Assembly (NCBI GenBank): GCA_028866895.1
Contig: JAGWHF010000006.1
Coordinates: 109,977-173,976, forward strand
Origin: Nitrososphaerota archaeon
GTDB taxonomy: Archaea > Thermoproteota > Nitrososphaeria > Nitrososphaerales > Nitrosopumilaceae
DNA length: 64,000 nt
Direction: 5' to 3'
The notes beneath the pieces are model-generated. The model was not told the DNA's origin and did no database searches. It was given only the letters and a program-made list of their open reading frames with translations. This document shows, piece by piece, positions 16,757 to 24,957 of the stretch. The first letter of the stretch is position 1, and each line of letters starts with the position of its first letter. A program made the translations under genes and the position numbers.

Positions 16757-17257
16757 ATGCCGATAGATCCGGATTTTCCAAAGAACCACAAGGTTGTGGG
16801 AATACACAAGCACCAGGACCCGGACTACTTTCACTTTGTGTGGGGGCCGGGAAGGCTTGCAGACGCGTCAGAGAACGACGACGTAAAAAAGGCCTATGCG
16901 GAGAGGGGCGAGGAGCTCGTGCCGCTTGGCGTGCACGGCACCTTCGTATCGGTGGACTGGGACGTCTGCATAGCTGACGGCGGGTGCATCGAGGTATGCC
17001 CCGTGCAGGTCTACGAGTGGTACAGGACTGCAGTCGACGTCCCGGCAAAGGATGTTCCATCCACCTCAAGCCCGGGCACCGGGGAGAACCAGAAGAAGGA
17101 CGGAAGGAAGGACTATACCGACAAGTCAGACCCAATTAGGGAGAAGGACTGCATATGGTGCATGGCGTGCGTTACCGTATGTCCTGTGGGCGCAATCAAG
17201 GTCTCGCAGGCAAACGTGCCGTTCCACGAGAAGGCAAGGGAGACCTTCAAGAAATAG
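16757..17257 (+). CDS. Zinc-containing dicluster ferredoxin
   Basis: 166 residues. The core matches archaeal zinc ferredoxins: VPLGVHGTFVSVDWDVCIADGG-type lead, then CIEVCP, and CIWCMACVTVCPVGAI, binding two 4Fe-4S clusters (the first cluster motif has the Sulfolobus-type C-x5-C-x3-CP spacing). The His-rich N-terminus (HKVVGIHKHQD, and HF shortly after) supplies plausible zinc ligands. It is longer than the Sulfolobus protein by an insert of about 25 hydrophilic residues before the second motif. Electron carrier for oxoacid:ferredoxin oxidoreductases. TATA GTTATATAGT at 16727-16736. Confidence 0.93.
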   Translation: MPIDPDFPKNHKVVGIHKHQDPDYFHFVWGPGRLADASENDDVKKAYAERGEELVPLGVHGTFVSVDWDVCIADGGCIEVCPVQVYEWYRTAVDVPAKDVPSTSSPGTGENQKKDGRKDYTDKSDPIREKDCIWCMACVTVCPVGAIKVSQANVPFHEKARETFKK

Positions 17258-17289
17258 TCCTGAATTTTTTAACATCTGTTGGATTCCAT

Positions 17290-17871
17290 CTAGACTGCAA
17301 GCAACTTTCTTGACTGCCTTCGCACCATGATGGTTACTGCAAGTATCACGGCAGCGGCAGCCGCCTCGAAGAAGATCCAGTCCGCGTTTGGAAACGATAT
17401 GGCGTGGCCGTAGAACGGTACAAGCAGCGGGAACTTGCCGTCGTTTCCTGCAAAGGTGTCAAACGAGAGGTGGGCAAGCACTGCAGCAAGGGCCGCAGCG
17501 CCGAGCCTGTAGTCTTTTCTTCCGAAGATGAGCATGAGGACGACTATGGAGATGGCTGCAAAGGCAATCGAATGGGACATCCTTGGGAGGGCATCGAGTC
17601 TGAACAGCGCTATCATGTGGTCAGAGTCTATAAGTACCGCAAAGAAGCCGGTGGCGACGGCATACCTTGCGCTGAGAAAGAGCGCGCCTGGCAGGAGACC
17701 CCATATGAGGTGGCCTCCGATCTCGTGCAGGTTCAGCCCTCCGGCGGGGTTTGCAAGAGGGACCCTCTCGGGCATGAACATGCCGCCAAACGAAAAGGCG
17801 GCGGAAAGGGCGCAGAAGACAAGCGAGGCCTTGATTATGAATTGTGCGTCCATTTTCAAGGGTCTGTGCAT
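17290..17871 (-). CDS. DUF457/YdjM-like membrane-bound metal-dependent hydrolase
   Basis: About 193 residues, five to six hydrophobic segments. Histidine/aspartate motifs typical of the YdjM-like family are visible: LHEIGGHLIWGLLPG, DSDHMIALF, MSHSIAFA and HLSFDTFAG. The start at the ATG of 17871 has a Shine-Dalgarno-like GGGAGG 3 bases upstream, unusual here where most genes look leaderless; a TTG at 17889 is the longer alternative. Biochemical substrate unknown. Confidence 0.72.
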   Translation of the reverse strand: MHRPLKMDAQFIIKASLVFCALSAAFSFGGMFMPERVPLANPAGGLNLHEIGGHLIWGLLPGALFLSARYAVATGFFAVLIDSDHMIALFRLDALPRMSHSIAFAAISIVVLMLIFGRKDYRLGAAALAAVLAHLSFDTFAGNDGKFPLLVPFYGHAISFPNADWIFFEAAAAAVILAVTIMVRRQSRKLLAV

Positions 17872-18013
17872 TGCCTCCCTATAATGCAAACCATATTTTT
17901 CTGTTATGCATCAATTCGGAAAGGATAATTGCAGATCCGGTACAAAATTTGACAGAACAATAATTCTGCGTGATGGAATCTAGGGTGGATGAAAATACGA
18001 ATCAAATTTAAAT

Positions 18014-18023
18014 GCATGTACAT
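18014..18023. promoter_or_regulatory. Palindrome between TATA and start of vapB (18038)
   Basis: CATGTACATG, a perfect 10-bp palindrome directly after the TATA-like AAATTTAAAT, placed where an autorepressor would block transcription. Confidence 0.4.
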
Positions 18024-18037
18024 GTATAGTATCAGTC

Positions 18038-18271
18038 ATGGGAACAACTACGATCTCCTTGAGCAACGAGGCATATCGGATTCTCAAATCACAAAAAAAG
18101 GAGGGAGAATCGTTCTCAGATCTGATACTTCGCAAGTTTGGCAAAGGTAATCCGTCTGCAATGCTTGCATACTTGAAGGAAAGCAGCGCGAATGAAGATC
18201 TCGCGGACGCGATTGAAAAGGCAAGCAAGGAGACTCGCAGGAATCTGAAACTACACAAGGTTGATCTTTAA
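18038..18271 (+). CDS. vapB: VapB-type antitoxin
   Basis: 77 residues. The N-terminus TTISLSNEAYRILKSQKKEGESFSDLI is the archaeal VapB (DUF217-like) DNA-binding region; the rest is the toxin-binding tail with KASKETRRNLKL helix. The stop is followed one base later by the start of the VapC frame. Confidence 0.85.
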   Translation: MGTTTISLSNEAYRILKSQKKEGESFSDLILRKFGKGNPSAMLAYLKESSANEDLADAIEKASKETRRNLKLHKVDL

Positions 18272-18272
18272 G

Positions 18273-18661
18273 ATGGTATGCGTGGATACAAGTTTCGTAA
18301 TATCCTTGGAACGAAGGGAAAAGGCTGCAATTGAAAAGATACAAAACCTCGAAATGGCAGGTGATCTTCTTTGTACAACTGCAGTGACGGTGGCAGAACT
18401 CTACAGGGGGCATATGCCTCTAGGGAGAGAGCCAGTGCATTAAGGGAAGTAAAAGGACTGTTGGACAGGTTTGTCATACTGGATCTGGATTATGATTCTG
18501 GCCGGATATGGGGACAGCTTGCCCGGTCCATGAGATCCGATTCTATAGGGGACAGGGATATGTTTATTGCAAGCATTTCGCTTTCTAACAATCAAACACT
18601 TGTAACAAGAAATATGAAACACTTTGAGCGGGTTGAAGGGCTGCGTGTAGAAGGCTGGTAG
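18273..18661 (+). pseudogene. vapC: VapC PIN toxin with frameshift in a G-run
   Basis: Begins MVCVDTSFVISLERRE and runs through AVTVAELYRG with PIN residues D5 and E45 or so. At the GGGGG run near 18408-18412 the frame is lost; in the next frame it resumes as AYASRERASALREVKGLLDRFVILDL and continues with GDRDMFIASISL and VTRNMKHFERVEGL to a stop at 18661. One missing G (six expected) restores a 129-residue PIN protein. Either an assembly error or a genuine disabling or phase-variable mutation. Confidence 0.85.
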
Positions 18662-18705
18662 GAAATTTGTGGAAAATATGAAAAATCCAAACAACTTAAG
18701 AATCA

Positions 18706-19878
18706 TCAGTAATCTTTTTTCATGCTGATTCCCTCGTACATCTCAATAATCTTTTGGTACATTGACTCTTGGCCATAGTTGGCCTTCAGTAACTGGTTGC
18801 CATTTTGCCCCATCCTTGAGGCCTCCTGAGGATCCCTGATCAGTTCAAGCATGCTGTCTGCCCATTTGTTTTCATCGTGCGGATCCACGACAAACCCATT
18901 TTTCTCATGAGCTATGATATCCGACATGGGCCTGATGTCTGATACGAGGACCGGCCTTTTCTGGAGGAACGCCTCCAGTATGACAAGCCCAAAGCCCTCG
19001 CAGAGGCTTGGAAAGACAAGGGCTGCAGATTCTGCAATTGTCCGCGCTTTCTCCTCCGGGGTGACGTACCCCCTAAACTCCACATTTTTCTCAATGCAAA
19101 GAGTCCTGACCAGATCCTCAAGCGTCCCTCTGTGCGGGCCGCCCCCGATTATGACGAGCCTGATGCCGGGTTCTGCCTTGCTTGCAATCCCGACCGCCCT
19201 GATTGCAACCTCGAGGTTCTTGTAGAAGACAAGCCTGCCCACGTATGCAAACTGCCTCTGGTTGGGGGCAACATCTATCGTGTGGCCCTCCTCTATCGCG
19301 TTAGGTATGACGTGAATCGGCTTTCTTGCGCCAAACTTTATGAGGTCATCCCTTGTGGCCTCGCTGACCGTATGTATGCAGTCATGCTTCAGTTTCAGCA
19401 TGATCTTCTCAAAGAACGGGGCAAGCCAGACGTTGAGCCTTGAAACGTCGCTCTGCCTCCCCCACTCCTTCCAGTAGTTTTTGCCGCACAGCGAGAATAT
19501 GTCGTGGACTGTGGTTATGTGGGGCCTTGAGGCAAGCACTGAGAGCACCGAGCCTGCAAGCGCGGGCGCAAAGTTGTTTGAATGTATGACGTCCACCTTT
19601 TCTTTTTTTATTATCTGAAGTCCGGCCCTTGTCGCGTTTATGAAGTACCTGATGTTGTCGGAGAACCCGGGGGGCAGGCCACCCTTGTACTCAAGCGTCG
19701 GCTCTACGAAGATCATCCTGATATTTTTCTCCTCGGGATAGGACTCGCCTGAAATTCTGTTTGTTATGACAAAGACCCGGTGGCCGTCCCTTGCAAGGTT
19801 CCTTGCCACCAGGCTGAAGATGTACTCCCCCCCGCCCCTTGTGGTGGAGAAGAACTGGGAGAGAAGTAGGACGTTCAT
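18706..19878 (-). CDS. GT4-family glycosyltransferase
   Basis: 390 residues in the GT-B fold. N-terminal donor-acceptor start NVLLLSQFFSTTRGGGEYIF; central TTVHDIFSLCG and HTVSEATRDDLIKFG; linker IHVIPNAIE; C-terminal domain YVGRLVFYKNLE, GGGPHRGTLEDL, FRGYVTPEEK, and the E-x7-E motif CEGFGLVILEA. Retaining transfer of a sugar nucleotide to a glycan or lipid acceptor, probably for surface glycans or S-layer glycosylation. Two decayed copies of its 5-prime end occur at 57189-57254 and 58495-58640. Confidence 0.92.
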   Translation of the reverse strand: MNVLLLSQFFSTTRGGGEYIFSLVARNLARDGHRVFVITNRISGESYPEEKNIRMIFVEPTLEYKGGLPPGFSDNIRYFINATRAGLQIIKKEKVDVIHSNNFAPALAGSVLSVLASRPHITTVHDIFSLCGKNYWKEWGRQSDVSRLNVWLAPFFEKIMLKLKHDCIHTVSEATRDDLIKFGARKPIHVIPNAIEEGHTIDVAPNQRQFAYVGRLVFYKNLEVAIRAVGIASKAEPGIRLVIIGGGPHRGTLEDLVRTLCIEKNVEFRGYVTPEEKARTIAESAALVFPSLCEGFGLVILEAFLQKRPVLVSDIRPMSDIIAHEKNGFVVDPHDENKWADSMLELIRDPQEASRMGQNGNQLLKANYGQESMYQKIIEMYEGISMKKDY

Positions 19879-19997
19879 GAGGATGCTAGAGGCGCACCAT
19901 TCTAGAACTTTTCGTAATCCTCCAGGTAGATGGATAAACGGTTGTCCTCCCGGTCTTTTTCGACATGTATTCAGGTGTTGGTAATGGCGCAGAAAGG

Positions 19998-20765
19998 TCA
20001 GCCTGATAGTTCAGAGTCCAGTTGCTGCTGGAATACGGAAAACGGCTGTGCCCCGGATACCGCCGTGTATCCCCTCTGGTCGTTTCCTATGAAGAATGTG
20101 GGGGTCCCTGTAACCCCGTATTTTGAGCCGTCCTGCTCGTCCTGGTTTACTGCCGTCGAATACTTTTCAGAGTCTAGGCAGGAGTTGAAGGTGCTGTTAT
20201 CGAGCCCCAGCATGGATGCATAATGTTTGAACGCCTTGGCGACGTCCGTACTGTTGAGGCTGACCCAGCTGTTCTGGTTTGTAAACAGCCAGTTGTGGTA
20301 CTGCCAGAACTTGCCCTGCTCGTTTGCGCACTCTGCTGCAAGCGCAGCCTCCAGGGCGTTGGGATGTATGCCTGTCAGCGGCATGTTCTTGAAGACGAAC
20401 CTCACCTTTCCAGGATCAATATAGTTTTTCTCAACCTGCGGGAATGTCTGGGAAAAGAACGCGCCGCAGAAGGGGCACTCAAAGTCAGAGAACTCTACCA
20501 TTGTAACGGGCGCTGTAGGTGAGCCCATTGCCGGGCTGTCGCCCACCGAGACTGCTATCCTTGCCTGGGGGCTGGGTGTGGCTGAATAGTTTGCGGTCGG
20601 GAAATTGGTGGGAACCTGGGCAGGCTGGGACGCCGCATTGCTCTTTGCTGCATTAAAGCCCCCTGCAAGATATCCTCCAAGGAACGCCACAGCAACCAGG
20701 GCAGCAACCATCCCGATTATCAATGTGTTATACGTTGATTTTTTTATTGTGATATCGCCTGACAA
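19998..20765 (-). CDS. Membrane-anchored DsbA-like thiol-disulfide oxidoreductase
   Basis: 255 residues: a short polar N-terminus, one transmembrane anchor (about 14-40), a Pro/Ser/Ala linker, and a thioredoxin-fold domain with inserted helical region (DSBA type). The active site is CPFC in SDFECPFCGAFF, and the cis-proline loop is GVTGTPTFFIGN. It would oxidise or isomerise disulfides in exported proteins on the outer side of the membrane. Its neighbour across a divergent promoter region is the very cysteine-rich surface protein at 20927, a plausible client. Confidence 0.92.
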   Translation of the reverse strand: MSGDITIKKSTYNTLIIGMVAALVAVAFLGGYLAGGFNAAKSNAASQPAQVPTNFPTANYSATPSPQARIAVSVGDSPAMGSPTAPVTMVEFSDFECPFCGAFFSQTFPQVEKNYIDPGKVRFVFKNMPLTGIHPNALEAALAAECANEQGKFWQYHNWLFTNQNSWVSLNSTDVAKAFKHYASMLGLDNSTFNSCLDSEKYSTAVNQDEQDGSKYGVTGTPTFFIGNDQRGYTAVSGAQPFSVFQQQLDSELSG

Positions 20766-20926
20766 GTTACAGGCAACTGTCTTTGGCTGCTCAATTTAAA
20801 CTCAGTATCGTGCCTTGGACGTAATAATCCCATGTAGGTAATTTACACACTTGACATCCTTGTTTCGGGCTGGACTGGAAATCGCATGGATCATCAATAA
20901 ATACCCCTGCCCGTTGTGTAAGACGG

Positions 20927-23338
20927 TTGGTTAGGGTAGGAACTCTGTTTGCATTTTCATTATTTGCGATGCTGTCAATTTCCTCGATTTCGACGGCATC
21001 TGCCCAGACTGTAAACCAGTGTTCTGTCAACAATGGCGGATGCTCTACAAACCCCCTTGTCACCTGCACTCCGCTTTCAACTGGCGGTGTAGTCTGCGGT
21101 CCATGTCCTACAGGTTTTACCGGCAATGGTTCTGTATGTATCCCGATCAACTATTGTGCTACCAACAATGGCGGCTGTGACCCGCTCCAAACCTGTACCA
21201 ATACGTTTGGAGGTCATGTCTGCGGTCCATGTCCTGCGGGATATGTCGAAAATTCCAATGGCAGATGCGTAGTAGCTGATCCATGTGCTACCAACAATGG
21301 CGGCTGTTCCCCGCTTGTGCTTTGTACCAACCTGGGTAACGGCCAAAGATCCTGCGGTCCATGTCCGACCGGTTTTACCGGCAATGGTACTGTATGTACG
21401 CCAATCAACGCATGTACCACAAACAACGGGGGCTGTTTTCCACTTACAAAGTGCATCCCGGTTGGAACCTCCCGCATCTGCGGTCCATGTCCGGCGGGAA
21501 CGTACTCGACTACGGGATCTGGAAGCTCAGCTTGTATCCCGGCCCCGGCAGGCTCGTATGTGGATACCTCAGGTGCCACGTCGGCAACTGGCTGTACAGC
21601 CGGGACATACCAGCCGGTCTCAGGCCAGCGCTCGTGCATCCAGGCTGACCCCGGCTACTTTGTGGGAGGAGCCAATGCCACGTCAGAATCATCATGTGCG
21701 CCGGGCACTTTCACCAGCACGCCGGGAAGCACATCGTGCACTCTGGCCCCTGCAGGCAGCTATGCAGGTGCGGCAAATTCCACGTCAGCCACGCTCTGTG
21801 CCGTGGGGACATTTTCGGCAAGTCCTGGAAGCATTTCATGTACACCGGCCCCGGCAGGCTCGTATGTTGATACGGCAGGTGCCACGTCCGCAACACTCTG
21901 TCCTGCCGGAAACTATGCCAGCTCGCAAGGTCAGTCGTCCTGTATCCCGGCCCCGGCAGGCAGCTATGTCTCCACAAGCGGTGCAACATCATCTACACTC
22001 TGTCCTGCTGGAACATATGCTGATTCTGCAGGCCAGCAGTCATGCACTCCTGCCCCGGCAGGATCATTTGCAGCAGGTCCGGGCGCAACGTCTGCAACCC
22101 AGTGTCCAGCCGGTTCATTCTCATCTAGTCCTGGAAGCATTTCATGTACCCAGGCTCCGGCAGGCAGCTATGTGGATGCCGCAGGTGCCTCTTCTGCAAC
22201 ACTTTGCGCGGCAGGCACTTTCACCAGCACGCCGGGGAGCACATCGTGCACTCTGGCCCCTGCAGGCTCTTATGTGGGGGCGACCGGCGCGACAGCGTCC
22301 GCCCTCTGTCCTGCAGGAACATACTGCCCAACTTCCGGAACAGCTACCCCCCTGTCGTGTCCTGCAAATGATTTCTGTGGAGTAGGGACAGTTACTCCGA
22401 TACCCAGGACAGAGCCTGTCACGTCTTCAAACGGGACTGGCCAGATCACCTTTGTCACATCAGGGGGAGGATTTTCAAGCCTTGCCCCAGTGTACCAGTC
22501 AAGCCTGCCAAGCCCGCCTCCACAAGGATCTTACCCCTACGGCTTTTTCTCGTGGTCGGTTACCGGATTTGCGCCTGCCACGTCGATTACAATCTCGTTG
22601 ACATACCCCGGCCCCGTGCCTTTGGATGCGGAATATGCCAAGCTGGTTGGAGGCTCTTGGGTGACAGTACCGATTACCGTCAGCGGCAATACCATCACCA
22701 TGACAATTTCAGACAACGGGCCGTATGATGCAAATTCCACGGCTGGAACGATCTCAGATCCTGGCGGGCTTTTGATACCAAGCCAGCTTGGTGAGAAGGA
22801 AGGCGTAATTGCGAGCCTCGGCACGCTTTCTGCCGCCACCAATGAAGACAGGCATGATCTCGGCGAGGCGATAAGGCAAGTGAGTGATAGCACGGACCCG
22901 TCACTGTGGAATGCCGACGGGCTCCACCTTGAAAGGGGAGGCGGCAAGGTGTTTGACCACGAGAAGCAGGCAGTGCAGCAACTTGCAGGCATCATAAGGC
23001 ATGGCAGGGAGAATGCGACGTTTAATGGGATTGTGGAAAATAACATGGGCACCCTCGTCGGAGTGGACAAGGCGATTGCCACTACTGCCATCTCAGATGC
23101 CGCCTCAGCGGCAAGCGGGCTGTCAGGGGCCCACGCAAGGGACGCACAAAATGACTTGGCCCAGGCGCAAAAGGAGATGGCTAAGGCGTCAGACGAGACA
23201 TCCAAGGGACAATACGACGCTGCAATCGACCACTACAAGAATGCATGGGGCAAGGCCCAAGACGCTATCCATGATGCCGCACAGACAGGCCACGATGGCG
23301 GGCAGGGACCACGGTTGGGCATTGACAGCAACGGCTAG
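20927..23338 (+). CDS. Secreted cysteine-rich protein with EGF-like and ephrin-receptor-like repeats
   Basis: 803 residues from a TTG that gives a good signal peptide (TLFAFSLFAMLSISSISTASA). Four EGF-like modules of about 42 residues follow (each with a NNGGC core and CGPCP-GF/Y-G-N-x-C end), then about twelve GCC2/GCC3 (ephrin-receptor-like) repeats of about 22 residues with the pattern CxAG-x-(F/Y)-x4-G-x2-SC-x-(P/L)-APAGSY. Residues about 500-640 resemble a choice-of-anchor U-type beta domain (GFFSWSVTGFAPATSITISL ... DPGG), and the last 170 residues are helical and Ala/Asp-rich. Internal DNA repeats occur (21703-21756 and 22211-22264 nearly identical). Probably a surface adhesin needing disulfides. 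Confidence 0.88.
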   Translation: MVRVGTLFAFSLFAMLSISSISTASAQTVNQCSVNNGGCSTNPLVTCTPLSTGGVVCGPCPTGFTGNGSVCIPINYCATNNGGCDPLQTCTNTFGGHVCGPCPAGYVENSNGRCVVADPCATNNGGCSPLVLCTNLGNGQRSCGPCPTGFTGNGTVCTPINACTTNNGGCFPLTKCIPVGTSRICGPCPAGTYSTTGSGSSACIPAPAGSYVDTSGATSATGCTAGTYQPVSGQRSCIQADPGYFVGGANATSESSCAPGTFTSTPGSTSCTLAPAGSYAGAANSTSATLCAVGTFSASPGSISCTPAPAGSYVDTAGATSATLCPAGNYASSQGQSSCIPAPAGSYVSTSGATSSTLCPAGTYADSAGQQSCTPAPAGSFAAGPGATSATQCPAGSFSSSPGSISCTQAPAGSYVDAAGASSATLCAAGTFTSTPGSTSCTLAPAGSYVGATGATASALCPAGTYCPTSGTATPLSCPANDFCGVGTVTPIPRTEPVTSSNGTGQITFVTSGGGFSSLAPVYQSSLPSPPPQGSYPYGFFSWSVTGFAPATSITISLTYPGPVPLDAEYAKLVGGSWVTVPITVSGNTITMTISDNGPYDANSTAGTISDPGGLLIPSQLGEKEGVIASLGTLSAATNEDRHDLGEAIRQVSDSTDPSLWNADGLHLERGGGKVFDHEKQAVQQLAGIIRHGRENATFNGIVENNMGTLVGVDKAIATTAISDAASAASGLSGAHARDAQNDLAQAQKEMAKASDETSKGQYDAAIDHYKNAWGKAQDAIHDAAQTGHDGGQGPRLGIDSNG
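21703..22264 (+). repeat. Internal DNA repeats of the cysteine-rich surface gene
   Basis: A 54-bp unit (beginning GGCACTTTCACCAGCACGCC) occurs at 21703-21756 and again at 22211-22264 with almost no differences; other units are diverged. This fits recent intragenic duplication of ephrin-like repeats. Confidence 0.7.
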
Positions 23339-23521
23339 CGTCCAAGAGACAATTACGGAAAAAATTAAAGATAAATCCAGCTGCCGCTTCTGGTGGGGGG
23401 TGGTTCAAATGCCCGGGACTTGGCAGCACGTCCCAGTGGAAGGAGAACAGGCTACCTGGCTGTGCGCTGTGAACAAACAACATGTTAACCGTGAGCAGAT
23501 ATTACAAATAGGCAGAAAGAA

Positions 23522-23953
23522 ATGGCTCTCAAGATACTGATTGCAGAGGATGACAAGGACCTTGCGGACTCGTACCGGATGATACTCGAACAAAGGGGCC
23601 ACGAGGTAACGATAACAAGCAACGGCCTGGACTGTCAGAGGACCTTCAAGATGCACACAAGAAAAGCAGGCGGGCAGATTACCCCGTATTTTGATGCCGT
23701 CATACTGGACCATAAGATGATGGGAATGGACGGCGTAGAGACTGCAAAATTGATCCAGGAGGTGCTTCCCCAGCAAAAGATTATCTTCATAACGGGATAT
23801 GGCGGAGAACTGCTGCAGAAGCTTCCGGAGCTTTCAAAGACTGCATCGGTGATGAACAAGCCTGTCTCGCCGCAGGCGCTGGTCACAGAGGTTGAGGGGT
23901 TTGCAGTCACCAAATTCCGCGAGATGACAAGGAACCGGCAGGCAAGGCGCTGA
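23522..23953 (+). CDS. Stand-alone response-regulator receiver protein
   Basis: 143 residues, one CheY-like domain: acidic pair in LIAEDDKDLA (about 8-12), phosphoacceptor Asp in AVILDHKMMGMDG (about 63), Thr in IIFITGYGG (about 92), and Lys in VMNKPVSP (about 112). It has no output domain, so it acts by protein contact. An insert of about 10 residues (FKMHTRKAGGQI) precedes the phosphoacceptor strand. No histidine kinase is encoded nearby. Confidence 0.92.
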   Translation: MALKILIAEDDKDLADSYRMILEQRGHEVTITSNGLDCQRTFKMHTRKAGGQITPYFDAVILDHKMMGMDGVETAKLIQEVLPQQKIIFITGYGGELLQKLPELSKTASVMNKPVSPQALVTEVEGFAVTKFREMTRNRQARR

Positions 23954-23982
23954 GCGGATGCATCGGGCAAGCAATACCTAAA

Positions 23983-24687
23983 TTGAATTTTCACCTGACC
24001 GGACTTGGCGTGCATTTTTGGTGCGGTTACAATTGCCTTCTGCAGAAAGACTCCCAACTGGATACTCCAAGGGCAGTCGCAGTATCAGACGTCATCAAGA
24101 TAGCGTCGGACCTTCAAAACAGGATTCCTGATAGATCGTGGATGCTCTACCTTCTTGAGATCTTCAACAGGCAGGGGATTCCAATCGAACTTGATCTTAT
24201 CTGTTCCTTCAATGACGACGGCAAATTCCATGCAATATTTGGAGGGAGAAACAGATACGAGTTCAAGGTAAGGCCAGTTGTAGGGCATTCATACCTGCGC
24301 CAAATTGTAATGGAGCCGCACCAAGGAGGAATACGGTACCTCCTCATGGATGAGGTCTCGGGCCAGACAGATTCATTCCTTTTCAAGGTTGAGGGACAGT
24401 TTGACTACCAGATATCGAGGCTGTTCACAGGCCTTGAATGGCACAACAAAACGGGTAATCTGCCCTTTTCGATACCGTACGAGGTCGAGGTCTCAAACCT
24501 AGCATATGGTCTGCATGACGACCCGTCAGACCCCCGCTCGGTAGCATACCTTCCATACAACCAGTTGACACCGGATAGCGAGGGACTTGGAAAAGAGTAT
24601 CCTGTATTGTTTGGCGACTTTGGGGTAAGAAACGGCTTTATCACCTACAGGATAGGCCCGGGCAAGCAGGGTACGGCATACATGTGA
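23983..24687 (+). CDS. Hypothetical protein ending at an in-frame TGA
   Basis: 234 residues, cytosolic-looking, aromatic-rich, no recognised family. Start uncertain; an ATG codon is not obvious at 23983 and later starts are possible. The frame terminates at TGA (24685-24687) and then stays open for a further 90 codons with protein-like composition up to the ATG of the next gene, so it may be interrupted. See the entry at 24688. Confidence 0.55.
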   Translation: MNFHLTGLGVHFWCGYNCLLQKDSQLDTPRAVAVSDVIKIASDLQNRIPDRSWMLYLLEIFNRQGIPIELDLICSFNDDGKFHAIFGGRNRYEFKVRPVVGHSYLRQIVMEPHQGGIRYLLMDEVSGQTDSFLFKVEGQFDYQISRLFTGLEWHNKTGNLPFSIPYEVEVSNLAYGLHDDPSDPRSVAYLPYNQLTPDSEGLGKEYPVLFGDFGVRNGFITYRIGPGKQGTAYM

Positions 24688-24957
24688 ATTCCTGTCGGGA
24701 AGCTTGGATGGCCTGTTAATGCTTGGTTTGCGCCGCAGTTTCGCCTTGAAAACAGGATGGGCGTAAGATATCTTGGGTCCTTGAGTATTTGGGCCTGCAG
24801 AAGACCGAATTTTACGGTGCCTGAATTGAAATGGCCGCAATATGTGGGAGGCAATTGGAAATTTCAGGTACAAAGGACTGGATTTCCAATAGGGCCGGAT
24901 CCAAATGATCACTCTTTTATAGAATATTTTTCCACTACTTTTCTAGGGATTTCGAAA
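24688..24957 (+). other. Open frame continuing after the TGA of the preceding gene
   Basis: In the same frame as 23983-24687, directly after its TGA, 90 sense codons read KLGWPVNAWFAPQF, RMGVRYLGSLSIW, VPELKWPQYVGGNWKFQVQ and so on. This is either the true C-terminal part of an interrupted gene or a chance opening ahead of the gene at 24958. A TATA-like CTTTTATAGA at 24910-24919 within it probably serves that gene. Confidence 0.4.

Noticed and set aside
21285..22385. A long second reading frame inside the cysteine-rich surface gene
   Set aside because: It arises from the repeat structure and GC-rich codons of the real gene in another frame; composition (Arg/Gln/Pro-rich without domains) is not protein-like.
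23981..24000. TAAATTGAATTTTCAC near 23980 as another copy of the boundary repeat
   Set aside because: It lacks one base of the core and both flanking blocks, and lies at a gene start in a GC-rich region; similarity is within chance for AT-rich promoters.
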